Shown here: one piece after another, positions 1-11,479 of the stretch
How the letters are laid out: each line of letters begins with the position of its first letter
How positions within the stretch are numbered: the first letter of the stretch is position 1
NCBI RefSeq assembly: GCF_048771995.1
Contig: NC_133024.1
Span: 20,985,001-21,049,000 of the forward strand
DNA length: 64,000 nucleotides
Source of the DNA: Taeniopygia guttata
Taxonomy: Eukaryota; Chordata; Aves; Passeriformes; Estrildidae
Direction: 5' to 3'
Position numbers and translations under genes: made by a program
Notes under the pieces: model-generated
The model's database searches: none
What the model saw: only the letters and a program-made list of their open reading frames with translations
Told to the model about the DNA's origin: nothing

Positions 1-957
1 TCAGTAAGTTCATGGACAACACTTAAGTTGGGTGGAGTGTTGATCTTCAGGAGGGTAGGAATGCTCTGCAGAGGGATTTGGACAGGGTAGGAATGCTCTG
101 CAGAGGGATTTGGACAGGCTGGATTGATGGGCTGAGGCCAATTGTATGAAGTTCAATAAGATTAAGTGCCGGGTCCTGCACTGGGGTCACAACAACCCAA
201 TGCTATGGACTGGGAGAAGAAAAGTAGCCCATTGGAAAAATAACCTGGGGTGCTGGTTCATGCCCAGCCAATGCTGACCAGCACCCCAGGTTATTTTGGC
301 CCAGGTGGCCAAGAAGACCAATGGCATCCTGGTTTGTATCAAAAATACACATGCAGTGTGTCCAGCAGGACCAGGGTAGTGAGTATCCCCCTGTACTCAG
401 CACTGGTGAGCCCACATTTCAAATTGTGTGGTCAGTTCTGGGCCCCTCACAAGGAAAAAGACACTGAACATTTTGAACATTCTGAACAACAGAAGGAAGA
501 CTCTGGACATTTGTCCAGAGAAGGGCAAAGCTGGTAAAGGATCTAGAGGGTAAGTCCTATGAGGAGTGGCTGAGACAGCTGGGGATTGGTCAGCCTGGAG
601 AAAAGGTGGCTCAAGGGGGACCATATTTCTCTCTACAACTACCTGAAAGGAGGGTGTAGCCAGGTGGGTGTCAGTCTCTTCTCACAGGCAACAAGGGACA
701 GGACAAGAAGACAGAGCCTCAAGCTCTGCCAGGGGAGGTTCAGGTTGGATATCAGGAAGAATTTCTTCATGGAAAGGGTTGTCATGCATCAGAATGGGCT
801 GCCCAGGAGAGTGATTGAGTCACCATCCCTGGTGGTATTCAAGAAATGACAAGACATGGCAGTGAGAAGGTCTAGTTGACAAGGTGGTCATCAATTAAAG
901 GCTGGACTCAATGATCTTAGAGGTCTTTTCGAACCTTAATGATCCTATGACTCTATG
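1..957 (+). mobile_element. CR1 LINE fragment, 3' part, forward
   Basis: This is the 3' end of a chicken-repeat-1 non-LTR retrotransposon, cut by the left edge of the window. Remnants of the C-terminal part of the CR1 second open reading frame can be read in two frames: LYSALVSPHFKLCGQFWAP near 390-450 and [15 protein letters not shown] near 740-785. The body is therefore frameshifted and dead. The last 80 bases follow the avian CR1 tail (ATGATCTTAGAGGTCTTTT near 912) and end in short repeats like CTATGA at about 950-957. 5' truncation is normal for CR1, because reverse transcription starts at the 3' end. It is the same broad subfamily as the copy at 42290-43183. The subfamily name was not determined. 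Confidence 0.9.
54..117 (+). repeat. 32-bp perfect tandem duplication inside CR1
   Basis: Bases 54-85 are repeated exactly at 86-117. The unit starts GGTAGGAATGCTCTGCAGAG and ends GGACAG. The copy at 42290-43183 has this segment once, so the duplication arose in this copy or its close source. Confidence 0.9.
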
Positions 958-2293
958 AAAATACCGTGGAAGAGGACCAGGCTATATTCTCATTTTCTAC
1001 AGCACACAGCAGATGAAACAGCAGTGATTAATGTGTGAGGGTGCATGTGCAGTTAAACAATTACCCTCCCCTGGAAAACAAGGTTCTAGGCTGCAGAAAT
1101 GGGACAAATTTGGGATAAGCCACAGACATTTTTCTGCACTCTGTGTATGACAATAAAGCCATGCCACATCAAACCACTCTGCATTCCCTGGGTTCTCCAA
1201 GTTTTCTGTGCTGCTTATTGTACATATACATTACAGTACCGGGTGAATTTATCATAGATACCTGTAGTCACTTATGCATGTAGGCTTGGCTGATTGTACT
1301 GGCTTCCTCTGTAGTCAAGGAAAGGGACACAAGATACCTCAGGGAAACTCACCAGTTCCCAGCATAGATGTCAAAGGTAATTAGAATAATTGCCTTCTGG
1401 AACTGTTTATTTGCTGACCCCATGGAAAGACTACACGTGGAGCCAAACTGATGGTCTATAGTGTAAGACATTTCATATTAGCTGAAATAAGTATTCCCCA
1501 GCATGTTGGCATACACACACTACAGAAACACCATAGAAACGTTATTAACCTAATTTCACTTAATTCCTGTATCCTTGATGGTCAGAATACATCCAGCTTT
1601 CTAATACATTCTGAAAGATGACCATTGGCCAATGATTTCTTTTTCCAGGAACATCCTTACTCTAGCATAGTGTAGAATCAGACTAACACTGCCACAGTAA
1701 GTGGCAGAAATATTTATTTTGGCTCCTAAATATGAAATTTAGCTCATTCAGCATTCAGGGTGTTGGCAGGAGAAATGGTATACTGAAAGCGTTTATTTTT
1801 AGAGTGTCTGCTCCATCTGACACAATGGAAAATATAAGGATTTTCCTTGTACCTATGAGCTCCAAGCAAGAACATTGTAAAGTTCAGTAATGGTTTAACA
1901 GAATCTGAGCTGTGAATATATGTACATTTGCAATAAATGTGGTTGATAAAGAGCACTACTGAGTAAGTATAATCAATTGCTTTTGTATGGAAAAATATAT
2001 TGTCAGTGACAGGATAGTACTTACATGTCTGCCAGCATTATTCTCAAATTCATCAAGGCTTCTGCTGAAGATATGGTTTCACTAAGTATTTCTTTCTTAC
2101 ATCTCATCTGGCAAGTACCAAAATAATATGAATACTCCCTACAAGACCAGCTCCCCGATCACAGCTGAATAATTCAGACACAAGGAAAAGATTCTGGCAT
2201 GGTCGCAGGGTCAGCAGTACAAGTCAGGAGTTCTCAACTGCATGGCTGGGCATCTTCAGAGAGCCCTCTCCCCTTCCTTGCAGTGTTCAATGC
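958..2293. other. Unique AT-rich DNA, nothing recognised
   Basis: This is single-copy sequence between the CR1 and LTR copy A. No repeat, exon with flanking splice sites, or RNA gene was recognised. Short open frames on both strands have no protein-like composition. Its last five bases (AATGC) are the left target-site duplication of the following LTR. Confidence 0.5.
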
Positions 2294-2788
2294 TGTTGGG
2301 AAGGATATATAAATATGATTGCCTAGCAGAAGAACCACAATAGTACAGCCAGGATGAATAGCATGCCCCCTACTGGCTGGATAATAACCTTACCTACAGA
2401 GGGGTCCAAAAGCCAAATGGACTGTTCCATCTCACCCCCCAGAATGTATGGTTCATCCCACACCTTTAACCCTCCCCTGAAACATCAAGTGCCTGTAACC
2501 CCATTGGCCCAAGTCTTGTTCCAGCCCACCTTGAAGCCCCCCTGATAAGGGGCCTCTGAGGGGCCAGATGCCCTCTTGGATCTTCCCCTCCCCTCTTGGA
2601 ACTTCCTCCTCCTGGATTCCCTGCTCCCCCCTTTGTCTCTCCCCTCCTCCATCACCTCAGGCCCAGCCACATGCTGTGTCTAGCAGCTCGAGGCAGGACC
2701 TCTCTCCATCCCCAACAAACCTCATCCACCAAGAGCAACCAACAGAGGTCTCTCATCTGTATCCACCCAAACCGTCCAGGAGCCCTCA
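2294..2788 (+). mobile_element. Solo LTR, family 1, copy A (ERVL-like)
   Basis: This 495-bp endogenous-retrovirus LTR starts TGTTGGGAAGG and ends GAGCCCTCA. It is flanked by a 5-bp target duplication with one transition (AATGC at 2289-2293, AATGT at 2789-2793), which suits an ERVL-like element. It aligns along its length with the reverse complement of 46747-47228, with roughly a tenth of positions differing by eye. A TATA-like GATATATAAATATG lies at the 5' end. The poly(A) signal that is AATAAA in copy B is AACAAA here (near 2714), so this copy may have lost its own 3'-end signal. No internal retroviral genes flank it: a solo LTR left by LTR-LTR recombination. The 167-codon frame across it is accidental. 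Confidence 0.85.
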
Positions 2789-2793
2789 AATGT

Positions 2794-3883
2794 CTTTACA
2801 CAATGCCATCAATGACATTCATATGCTTGGTTCAAAATCTCATGGTATTTTTTTCTCTGCCTCTATCATGCCTCACTACCTAGTCTACATGGCCCTTTCA
2901 TCACCTTCACTTTGTCTTTTGGACCTTTCCTGGAGTTTCACTGCAACTTTGCTCTCCCCTCCCTACACAGACAGAGCTGCCTTTGGCCTTCATAGTCCTG
3001 AGCAGGTGGAGAACTCCCTTCCTCAGGTTGTTTGCAGATCACTGCAGAGGGCTCAGATTTTATCATTGTGATCAGGCTCTTCTACAGAAGGTCTTAAGTT
3101 CTTTGGGAATAGCACCAATCACAAACCTCTGCCCTTGCAAACTGTGACGGTCTTGGAGATTTCTTTTGCCTTCGGTGAGTTTATCCCTGTCTTTTAAGAC
3201 CATTCCTTACAATGACATAAAGATATTTTTTCAAATGTTTGCCTTTGAAAAGTATCAAGTATCTTCTGGATAGGAGACCACATTTTTAAAAGTAGGATAC
3301 TGTTATCATCACTATTTGGCACAATAGTACACAAGGTACATACATATTACACCCACAGAAAGACAACATCATTTTTGGAAAATATCAGTTTACAGTTCCT
3401 TCCTTATTCCTTCCTCCTAAAGATAACCACACAAAACTGGATGATGCTCCAGAAACAGAAGTTTTACTACTGAAGCAGCAGAGGATTAAATAACATGATG
3501 TTACCTGGAAAACAGAAGACTTCTTCCCAAACAATGTTAGAGATATAATATAAAAGTAAACCTTTACTTGAAAGCTTCCAGGTACAATATGGCAAACAAA
3601 AGCTTGTGGTACAGTAATTGTACAATTTTACAAGATTAGATTATTATACCTATTATATATTGTCCAATTTAAAGGTTAGTAGGTTAGGTAATAATTCCCT
3701 GCATTCTGACCCACTGGAAATGATCCAGGGGCTTCTTTGCTCACTTTAGTTATGTCTGGTACAGATTCTGGTTGGAAAACAGAACATCCTTGTTGGCTCT
3801 CTTCTTGGAATAAGACTAAACAATATTTTAGGAATGTGTTTAGAAGGTTAGTTTATTGTTCCTAAATGCAGGGAAAGAGGATA
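2794..3883. other. Unique DNA between two LTRs
   Basis: The sequence is AT-rich. No gene or repeat was recognised. Bases 3540-3700 are especially AT-rich. The region ends at the GAAAAG target duplication of the next LTR. Confidence 0.45.
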
Positions 3884-3889
3884 GAAAAG

Positions 3890-4454
3890 TGTTGCTATCG
3901 CGCTGGCGCGGTGGTGTGGAGGAAGGGTTTTAGAAAGGCCGTGGGAATTGGAAAGTGAGGAAAAGATACATTTAGGTATGAGGAAAAGATACATTTATCT
4001 ATGCCCCATTGTTTCAGGAAAGTTTCGCTTCAGGATTTTTCTGTAAACCCCCTTCTCCCCACCCCTGAGCAGTTCCCATCGGACCTGACCCATGGGGTGG
4101 TTCTGATGTGCCCACGCTGGATGCTGTCTCTATTGTTTAGACCTTATCTCTTGATTTTGCTGTATAAAACTGTATCTGGGCAGTAGCCCAGGGTCTTTTG
4201 TCCCTGCAACCGTTCAGGCAATACAATCTCTCTGGACCGCACACAATTGACCTCTCTTCGTCTCTTTATCTCGACTCCTTGCGCCGACTGACACCCCACA
4301 GCCGCTTGGACCGTGCAGACCCAGCCGCTTCCTGGTAAGCCCAGTGCAGCGGGACAGCGGCAAACCCCGGTCCCCTGAGGGGACAGCTAGCCGGAGGGGT
4401 CCCAGGGGCCGGGGAGGGACGGGGGACAGCCGCAAGTGACCCCAAAAAGCCGCA
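3890..4454 (+). mobile_element. Solo LTR, ERVK-type, forward
   Basis: This 565-bp LTR begins TGTTGCTATCGCG and ends AAAGCCGCA. It sits between perfect 6-bp direct repeats GAAAAG (3884-3889 and 4455-4460), which defines both ends. A 6-bp duplication is typical of beta-retrovirus-like (ERVK) integrases. Inside are a TATA box (4163-4169), a possible poly(A) signal AATACA (4220-4225) and a pyrimidine-rich R/U5 segment with many CpGs. A 19-bp direct repeat, TGAGGAAAAGATACATTTA, occurs at 3956-3974 and 3979-3997. No internal gag, pol or env sequence flanks it. The exact target duplication and retained CpGs suggest a fairly young insertion. Confidence 0.92.
4163..4169 (+). promoter_or_regulatory. 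TATA box of the ERVK-type LTR
   Basis: TATAAAA in the context CTGTATAAAACTG. Transcription would be expected about 25-30 bases downstream, near 4190-4200. A splice-donor-like CCTG/GTAAGC lies at 4331-4340, still inside the LTR, so an LTR-initiated transcript could splice to downstream sequence. Activity is inferred, not shown. Confidence 0.6.
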
Positions 4455-4460
4455 GAAAAG

Positions 4461-5605
4461 TACTAGAAGCTACAGTCATTCATTAGCAATTTACAAAACT
4501 ACAAATATATGAAAAATATCAAAAGCATCAACAGACTCTGGGACATTGAACAGCCTAAAGAACACCTTTAAAGTTCTAAGCTGGTAACAGACACTTTTTT
4601 TTTTTTGTCAGATTTTCTCATTAACTAGGAGTTGCACAGCAAACTGATGAGCACTGTGGAGGCAGGAAGCAGAGCTTGTATAACAAGGAGCAGGAGCAGC
4701 ACGTGTTTTGTATTCAGCCAGCAGCAGCATTCAATGACGCTACTTGGAGCCACATGAGAACTTTTTCGCCAGGAAGACTAGTTAGCTGTGTGCCAATGTC
4801 TGCAAAGCTAAAGTAAGAGGGAATAGAGGGGACTCTTGGAGACCTGAGAGTTTGCAGATAAATATCCTGTGAAGGAAAAGGGTAAATGACTCCCTTTCAA
4901 AGAACTGTAACAAGTGCTCAGGCTCAGAGAAGTAATGTAAACAGAACAGTGCAACTTTTTTTGCAGATGGAAAATTAAGCTAATATCTCTCACTTTGGAT
5001 CAAACCACATCCTATTTTCAGGATCATTGAACCTGGCCACATTAGACATGCATCTGGCCTAAGGTACTCTTCTCAGCCCAGCAGTATCATAGCAGACACA
5101 CAGTTTAGCTCACAGAAGTTGCTACATTCCAGTTTTCCACCATTAGGGACTGAAAAATTAGCATGAAACGATAGCCTAAAATGAACAGATAGGCATTAAA
5201 TGCACAAAAGTCCTTTAAGTCGCAGTCTTGATCTTTAATCACTTAGATAATTTAAATCTCATGCTCAGCCTAGAAGATATCAGGCAGGGCAAACACAGAC
5301 TATGCAATTGCAATCTCTTCCTACATAAGTATTTACATCTTCCCAACTTTGATTTGAGACTGAACACTAGTAATACCTAATTTAGGTTTTTTTACTCAAT
5401 GCAAAGAACAATCTTCTTCTTTAAACAGATTTAAAGCAGCCCATGATAACTCCTGAATCCTATGCATTGACTTATTGCATACAGATATTGAACCAATATA
5501 ATAGTGGCAGAGTCAGGCTATAAAATTATAGTGGGGCTAGATTAAGACTCTTCATACACCTGAGACATAAGGGAAAAGCCTAGGTTTTGTTTTGGTGGTG
5601 CTTGC
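4461..5605. other. Unique DNA, nothing recognised
   Basis: AT-rich non-repetitive sequence with a short T tract near 4595. No exon or RNA gene was recognised. Confidence 0.45.
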
Positions 5606-5764
5606 TTTTTTTTTTTTTTTTTGGGTTTGGTTGTTGGTTTTTGGGGTTTTTTTGGTTTTTTTTTTACTAGAATCTGTAATAGACAAACTGGAATAGTTTG
5701 GGGGGGGTTTGTTTTGTTTTGTTTTGTTTTGTTTTGTTTTGTTTTGTTTTGTTTTGTTTTGTTG
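5606..5764 (+). repeat. T/G-rich tract with (TTTTG)n microsatellite
   Basis: A T run at 5606-5622 is followed by irregular G/T sequence, a G run near 5700, and then a clean GTTTT pentanucleotide array at about 5708-5764 (roughly eleven units). Strand asymmetry is strong, with almost no C or A. The array is likely to vary in length between individuals. The reading frame across it is low-complexity and not a gene. Confidence 0.9.
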
Positions 5765-6629
5765 GTGGGGTTTTTTTTAAGAAATAACCAGTTGTTTCAC
5801 GGCAAGCAAGAATACAGGGATTCAATATTTTTTCAAGAAATACACTTGAAAGAAAGCGAGAAAGATTATGTCTTGAAACTGAGAAATTAGACTCTTTTGT
5901 ATGAGAATTTAGGGGAAGGTTTACCTTCTAGGAACCCCAGGAAGAGGAAAGTCAGGTCCTTGTAAAGGTGAGCTATGTACAGACCTGGTATAATTTTATA
6001 TCATGTTCCTCTAATGTTATCCTTTGCTTCTGCTGTTAGAATTATACAACAGTTTATCTTGAACAGACTGGCGTTTTCATTCCCATTCAGTCACAAATCT
6101 GCTAGCCCAAGAGAAGAATCACAGTTACCAGAGATAAATGAGACTCTGCTGAGTATGCTCAACTGGTTGATAGGATGCTCTTCTGTGATAAAATTAAAAA
6201 AAAAAAAAAAAGAAAAAAGAAACATAAAGACTTATAAATGCCTAGGGGGTACTTGTGGAACTTGTGGAGGCTCAGAAGGGACCAGTTGAGTCCCCTCTCC
6301 TTGAACTTACCAAGATTTTCATTCCTTTATCAGCAAACTTCTTGTAACATGGAGGAAGAAGACAAAGAATGAAGGAGAACGTGAAGGCAAAGGAGAACCT
6401 AAAGGAGAAAAAAAAGAAGAAATAATGGGGAAATGTATATTCAAACTTGCAGATACTTAAATCTCTCCACCTCCTAGTGAGAGGTGACTGCTGCTTATGT
6501 GAGTGAATCATGCTTGTACTACTGAACTAACAATTTTCCCTGTCTCTTATCAAACAAGGCCCTCCACAATTTAGGACTGCACCTTTTTGCCTGATTGTTA
6601 TTGTCCTAATATAAAGCCTCATATGTGTA
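5765..6629. other. Unique DNA with an A-rich tract
   Basis: No gene was recognised. An A run lies at about 6196-6211, and a purine-rich stretch at about 6340-6430. The region ends where the CR1 tail begins. Confidence 0.45.
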
Positions 6630-7490
6630 AATCATAGAATCATAGAAGGGTTGGGGTCTAAAGGCCACCTAACTCCAATCCTCCTGCCATGGGCAGGGAT
6701 ACCTTTCACTAGACCAAGTTCCTCAAAGCCCCATCCAGTCTGGTCTAGAACACTTCCAGGGATGTGCTTCCACAGTTTCTCTGGGCAACCTGTTCCAGTG
6801 TCTCATCACTCTCACAATGAAGAATTTCTTCCCTATATTTAATCCACAGGGCCTCATAGGAAGTTCCTCTCCAGCTTTCTTGCAGGCCCCCTTTAGGTAT
6901 CGAAAAGCTGCTCCAAGAGGGTCTCCCTAAAGTCTTTTCTTCAAGCTGAACAGCCCCAGCTCTCTCATCCTGTCATTACATGAGCGGTGCTTCAGCCCCT
7001 GATCATTCATCTTCTGTCCCTCCTCTGGGCCCAATCCAGCAGTTCCTCATCCTTCTTCTGTTGGGGGCCCCAGAGCTGGATACAGGTCACCAGGTAGGGT
7101 TGCACAGAGTGGAGCAGAGGGTCACACTCCCCTCCTTCACCCTGCTGGCTGCGCTGCTTTAGATGCAGCCCAGGATGTGTTTGACTTTCTGGGCTCTCAG
7201 TGCACATTGCTGGGTTCTGTTGTGCTTCTTGTCCACAAATACATTAATACCCCCATGTCCTCAGGGCTGTCCTCAATCCATTCTCTCTGCAGCCTGAATC
7301 TGTGCTTAAGATTGCTCTGACCCAGGCACAGAACCTTGTGCTTGTGTTGAAGTCCATGAGGTTTGCACAGGCCCAGCTCTCAACCCTGTCCAGGTCCCTC
7401 TGGATGGCAGCAGTAAGTCACCACAGCTCCACAGAATGGACCTCAGTGTCTCCATGCAACTCCCTGCTTCTGCATTCAGTGTCTCCTAAT
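6630..7490 (-). mobile_element. CR1 LINE fragment, reverse
   Basis: The element starts with the diagnostic inverted CR1 3' end, AATCATAGAATCATAGAAGG, followed by the avian CR1 signature CCTGCCATGGGCAGGGATAC. The reverse strand encodes a remnant of the C-terminal CR1 open reading frame, for example IQLWGPQQKKDEELLDWAQR near 7030-7090. Stops and frameshifts break it. It is truncated at the 5' side near 7490, as CR1 usually is. It belongs to a different CR1 subfamily from the copies at 1-957 and 42290-43183, judged by the 3' tail. Confidence 0.93.
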
Positions 7491-8784
7491 TGAACATAAT
7501 CATTAATGGAGTGTGAAAATACAGCCAATGCTATGCAAATTATATGAAGTATTTATTTTCTCATATATTGCTGACAGCACCAGGCTGTCAGAGAGAGCTG
7601 AGCACACGAACCAGTGTTCCTACTGCGATTCAAGCAGTGTGTTTATCCTGTATTGCAAATACTTAAAATTCAATAATCTGCTTTGATGCTGCATGTGACA
7701 ACACAACTTGAGTCATTTCAGAGCAGTATTAGGTCTAAATCATAACAGAAGCAATACACAGTAAAAGGTTACTTTTTTTCCACTATGCCTTTGATAAACA
7801 CAAGCTAAATCTCTGTTGAATAAAATGAAGCTTTTTTTGTGTTTCAAAGCTGAATCACAATTGAAAAGGTTTCTACGGAAATGAAAGAAAGAGGCCAAAA
7901 GAAAATTGTGTTTTCTTTTTCCCTTCAAATGGACAAGCTTTGCAGTGGTTATATAATATTTAAATTACTGAATACAGAACATTACTCTGTTCAAGAATAA
8001 ATGGTTCACATATGCAGAATGATTCAGCCAAATTTACATTCTGTGAATAAATGTTTATTTATGAAATTACACATGCAGCATAACCAAAATTAAGCAGGGA
8101 CAGGCTATGACAGCTCTTCTAAGATATGTGCAATACCAAATCTTTCACCAAGCTACTAAACTGGCGTATACATATACAATACGTAGCTAAAGCCACAAGA
8201 AGCAAACTGACAGACAAAAAACAAATGTCTCACTATAGTGCTCCTGCTTGACCCGCAGAGACATTATCTCAAAATAGGTCTTTTGAGACACTGGTGAGAC
8301 AGCAGAAGAATAAAGAAATAAATAGGATAAATGTTCAAGACAGCTGCCTTCTAGCTCTGCAGTTAGGGCAGCATTCTAATTCAGACCAGAAGAAAAAGCA
8401 ATGATTAACAACTTTAATAAAGTCAATATAAGTAGAAACCTACATAAAAAAAAAAAAACTTTCAAAAGAATGGCTTTCTAAGCTGCTGGAAAGGCTGAAT
8501 AAGTTTCTCAGTGTGAAAGCTCCAAAACAAATTTCTTCGATTTTGGCTTGAATGGATATTTCTTTGAAACTTGAGGATGGAACCACATAGGAAAAATACT
8601 GTACTGAAACCTACTTGAACTTTGCATAATATAATGTGTTGACTTACAATTTACCATGGTGGCCTCCCTAGACCTCTTCATATAATCAACACAAAAAGCC
8701 TAGTAAGAAAATGAAGAGTCTTGCATTAAACAACTGACAGATGTTATTTTTCAGTCACCTGTGGGGTTTTATGGTTTTGTTTCA
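7491..8784. other. Unique AT-rich DNA
   Basis: No gene or interspersed repeat was recognised. A short A run lies at about 8447-8458. Confidence 0.4.
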
Positions 8785-8990
8785 ATTTCCAGGTAAGAAA
8801 ACAGAGACTGAAGAAGCAAGAAGGTAAAGAAACAGCTAACATATGGGGCTTAGAACTTTGCTTATGATGGAGCTGTGTCCTGTTTCAGAATTCCTTCCTC
8901 ACACATACATGCCTGTGAATCCATATCCTTTCCTGAAATTCCATTTTCCCATCTGTAAAGTGATTGTAATAACCAGTCGAAAGAGATGCA
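8785..8990. repeat. Possible ancient MIR/L2-like relic
   Basis: Bases near 8930-8980 read TTCCATTTTCCCATCTGTAA and continue GTGATTGTAATAACC. This resembles the reverse complement of the conserved 3' end of MIR/L2-type elements found in amniotes. An opposite-strand match is weaker at 8785-8870 (AAAACAGAGACTGAAGAAGC). The similarity is partial and was judged by eye. Chance is possible. Confidence 0.4.
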
Positions 8991-10404
8991 TATTTACTTC
9001 TGTTAATGGAAATATTTGTATGTCCAGGTGACAACTAAGTGGGAAACAGAACTTGGGAGCCTTCATCCTAACACTTCTTGTGTTTCTAAGCCTCCTAATT
9101 GAGCAAATCAGCAGCAGCACAAAAACTCATGGGTTTCCTAAAGTGTTTATGAAAACATGTTAAAGAACCTGTAAGCCTTAAATTGCACAAAGGCATGCTG
9201 CTTTATGAAAATCAGAGCTCAGTATTACAAAAGGAAGACCGATATCAAAACAGAAGAGGTGAAGAATATATTTTAAAAGAGCTATAGTTATTTCTTCCCT
9301 TTTGCAATTTCCAACAAAGCTGAGCCAAAATTTAAGTACCGACACTGCTAAAGCACAGTATTTCCTATGTCCTTGACACTGCTTGAAAACATTAGGGTAC
9401 TGAAAAATCTAGGCAAGTGGTTATAACTTTAAAGCCTATTTTCAAAGTTTTGGGACTCAGTGACAATTACAAAAAGACAAGTTGTAGCATATGCAGCTAA
9501 ATTACTGTCAAGATAGGCACATGAACATTTATGTTTTGGTAGGAGGAGTAAAAGCATTCTTCATTGAGGCTGTGGTTTCTAATACTTGGCATCAGTATGG
9601 CTTAATAAAGGGTGGATGTGTTCTGTTGAAAATCTCCTGACAAATTTTTTGCTTTTCTATAAGCAAGAATGTAATAATTCTGCTTGAGTGCTCTGAAAGT
9701 TATGACTATCTGAAAGAAGCAGCTTGCTGAGGCACAAAAATAATTGAACTTTTAACTGACACTGTCATCACCATCCTTGTTCTCATTATAAAAATCCTGT
9801 GCAAACAACAAGTCTGTTTAATTGACAATTATAGAAATTGCTGTTAGGTAAATAATTCTATTGTGATCACATATGTTTTTATATGTTATTTTGATTAGAT
9901 GATGTTCATAGTGCGTAAGCTGAACATTTCAATGGTAAAAAATAGTATAGATAAAGTTTATCTAGATATACTTTATAGATAGATAAAATTAATATTTGTT
10001 TTTGGAGTAGCAAAAGGAAATATTTTTTATGGATGCCACACAGTTACAATTTAATGTATGATAAACATTTTTATGCAGAGATACAAAAAATTCAGTGTTG
10101 CCAGTGGAAGGAAAACAAGTTTTCTGAAGTGCTTTTGGAATCTTGCACATATTTAGTGAGCTTGGACCATCTGACATTTTACAAGCTTGGACAGCCTTTG
10201 TGTAGATTTCTGTACATGTGAAATACTTCAGTTCTATTCCAAAAGACTTCAGGGAAACTGGATCAGTCACCACAAAAGGGTGGAATTTTCATTCTGTTTC
10301 TCTAGACAGCATATGGCCAGTCAATCTACTCCTAAAGGTTTGAATTTACAGTCACATTTTTCACCTAGAGGTCTTGACCTCTAGCATAGATAAAATATCA
10401 TAAT
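8991..10404. other. Unique AT-rich DNA
   Basis: No gene was recognised. An imperfect AT palindrome lies at about 9945-9971, and a small inverted repeat with GAGGTC/GACCTC arms at about 10366-10383. The overlapping forward and reverse frames at 9989-10384 do not look like protein. Confidence 0.4.
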
Positions 10405-10475
10405 TCCTTTTTTACAGCTGAGCCAAATATAAGGCTGAGAGAAGCAACTTCCTCAGAGTCCTGTGGGGAATCACT
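10405..10475 (+). repeat. Possible ancient MIR-like relic, forward
   Basis: TTTTACAGCTGAG is followed by GGCTGAGAGAAGCAACTTCC, in the order seen in the MIR-type core (tttacag-atgagg-ctgag-agagg-ttaa-cttgcc). The match is short and diverged. Confidence 0.35.
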
Positions 10476-11479
10476 GTGATGAGTCCCCAGGAACTTGTTC
10501 AAACCTCTTGTCTTGGCCAAAATGAACAAGATCATGTATTAATAATGTAAAGTACTAACAAGTCTCCTGCCGTTGAATGGTTACAGGAAAGACAACCCCA
10601 GCAATGAAGGGCGGTTTGCAAAAACATACCAGAGGAATCAGCTAAACTAGAGAGCCTACATGAGGCATTGCATTACACAATTGCATCTGTGTTTGTCATC
10701 AAATTCAGAACCATCAAAAGACTGCAAAACTGAGTTGTTTTGCCACTGTAATACCTCAGACATTTCTGGGAAGTTCAGATTTTTCTAAGAAGTACAATAG
10801 AGTGCTTATCAGTCACTGTAAAATTAGTGTGAACTGGGACAAGAACCTGCAGCGTTCGGCAGTGCTTGTCTCTCTCAGGGCCTTAGACCCAAACAGTTAA
10901 GTTAATGTTTTTACATATATTGCAGCATTTGTTTAAAACTATGAAAAGTTTATCCCATATGCATGTAAGCAACAGTCAAGCAATCAAGCTTTATTTATTT
11001 CAGCTCTTATAATTTGCAGATAATAAAAGAGATATAGAACACAACATAAATACAGCAGCCTGATAAGAAACCACAGCTCTCTCACCATGATTAGGAAAAA
11101 ATGCAATTAATCACCATGACAGCCAAGAGGACTATGACTCCATTTCATGGCAGCCCTCTAGAATACCAAAATAAAATATGCTTTGCATAGAATTAAAGCA
11201 AATTGATGTTTCATTAAAAAACAGAAGTAAGCAAAGTGTTGCACAGAAACTTTGCTAGTACTTGGAAAGTGTTTTATTTTGTTTTAATTTTGTCTTTCAG
11301 TACTGGTCTCGCTCTGATTCTGAGCAGAGGCTTCATTCAGAGAAAACAGGGACCAGTCCTTATATAAAGTCACTCTTCCTTAATCTTCAAAGTTTTCCCA
11401 GTGAAAAGTTTTATTGAAATATAAATGCTTCTGCGGTGCTTCTTGAATGACAGGGACACTTTTTGTTCAGCTGAAAATT
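10476..11479. other. Unique AT-rich DNA
   Basis: No feature was recognised. GC content rises sharply at the right edge, where the CpG island begins. Confidence 0.4.

Noticed and set aside
2568..3071. 167-codon forward frame
   Set aside because: It runs across LTR copy A into flanking DNA. Its proline/serine-rich content reflects C/T-rich LTR sequence, and the matching LTR at 46747-47228 does not keep it.
4214..4435. 73-codon reverse frame, arginine/proline-rich
   Set aside because: It lies wholly inside the ERVK-type LTR R/U5 region, antisense to it.
3890..4454. 5' end of a full provirus
   Set aside because: The matching GAAAAG target duplication lies directly after the LTR, so no internal provirus sequence remains.
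5708..5764. Telomere-like repeat
   Set aside because: The unit is TTTTG, not TTAGGG, and it is short and interstitial: a plain microsatellite.
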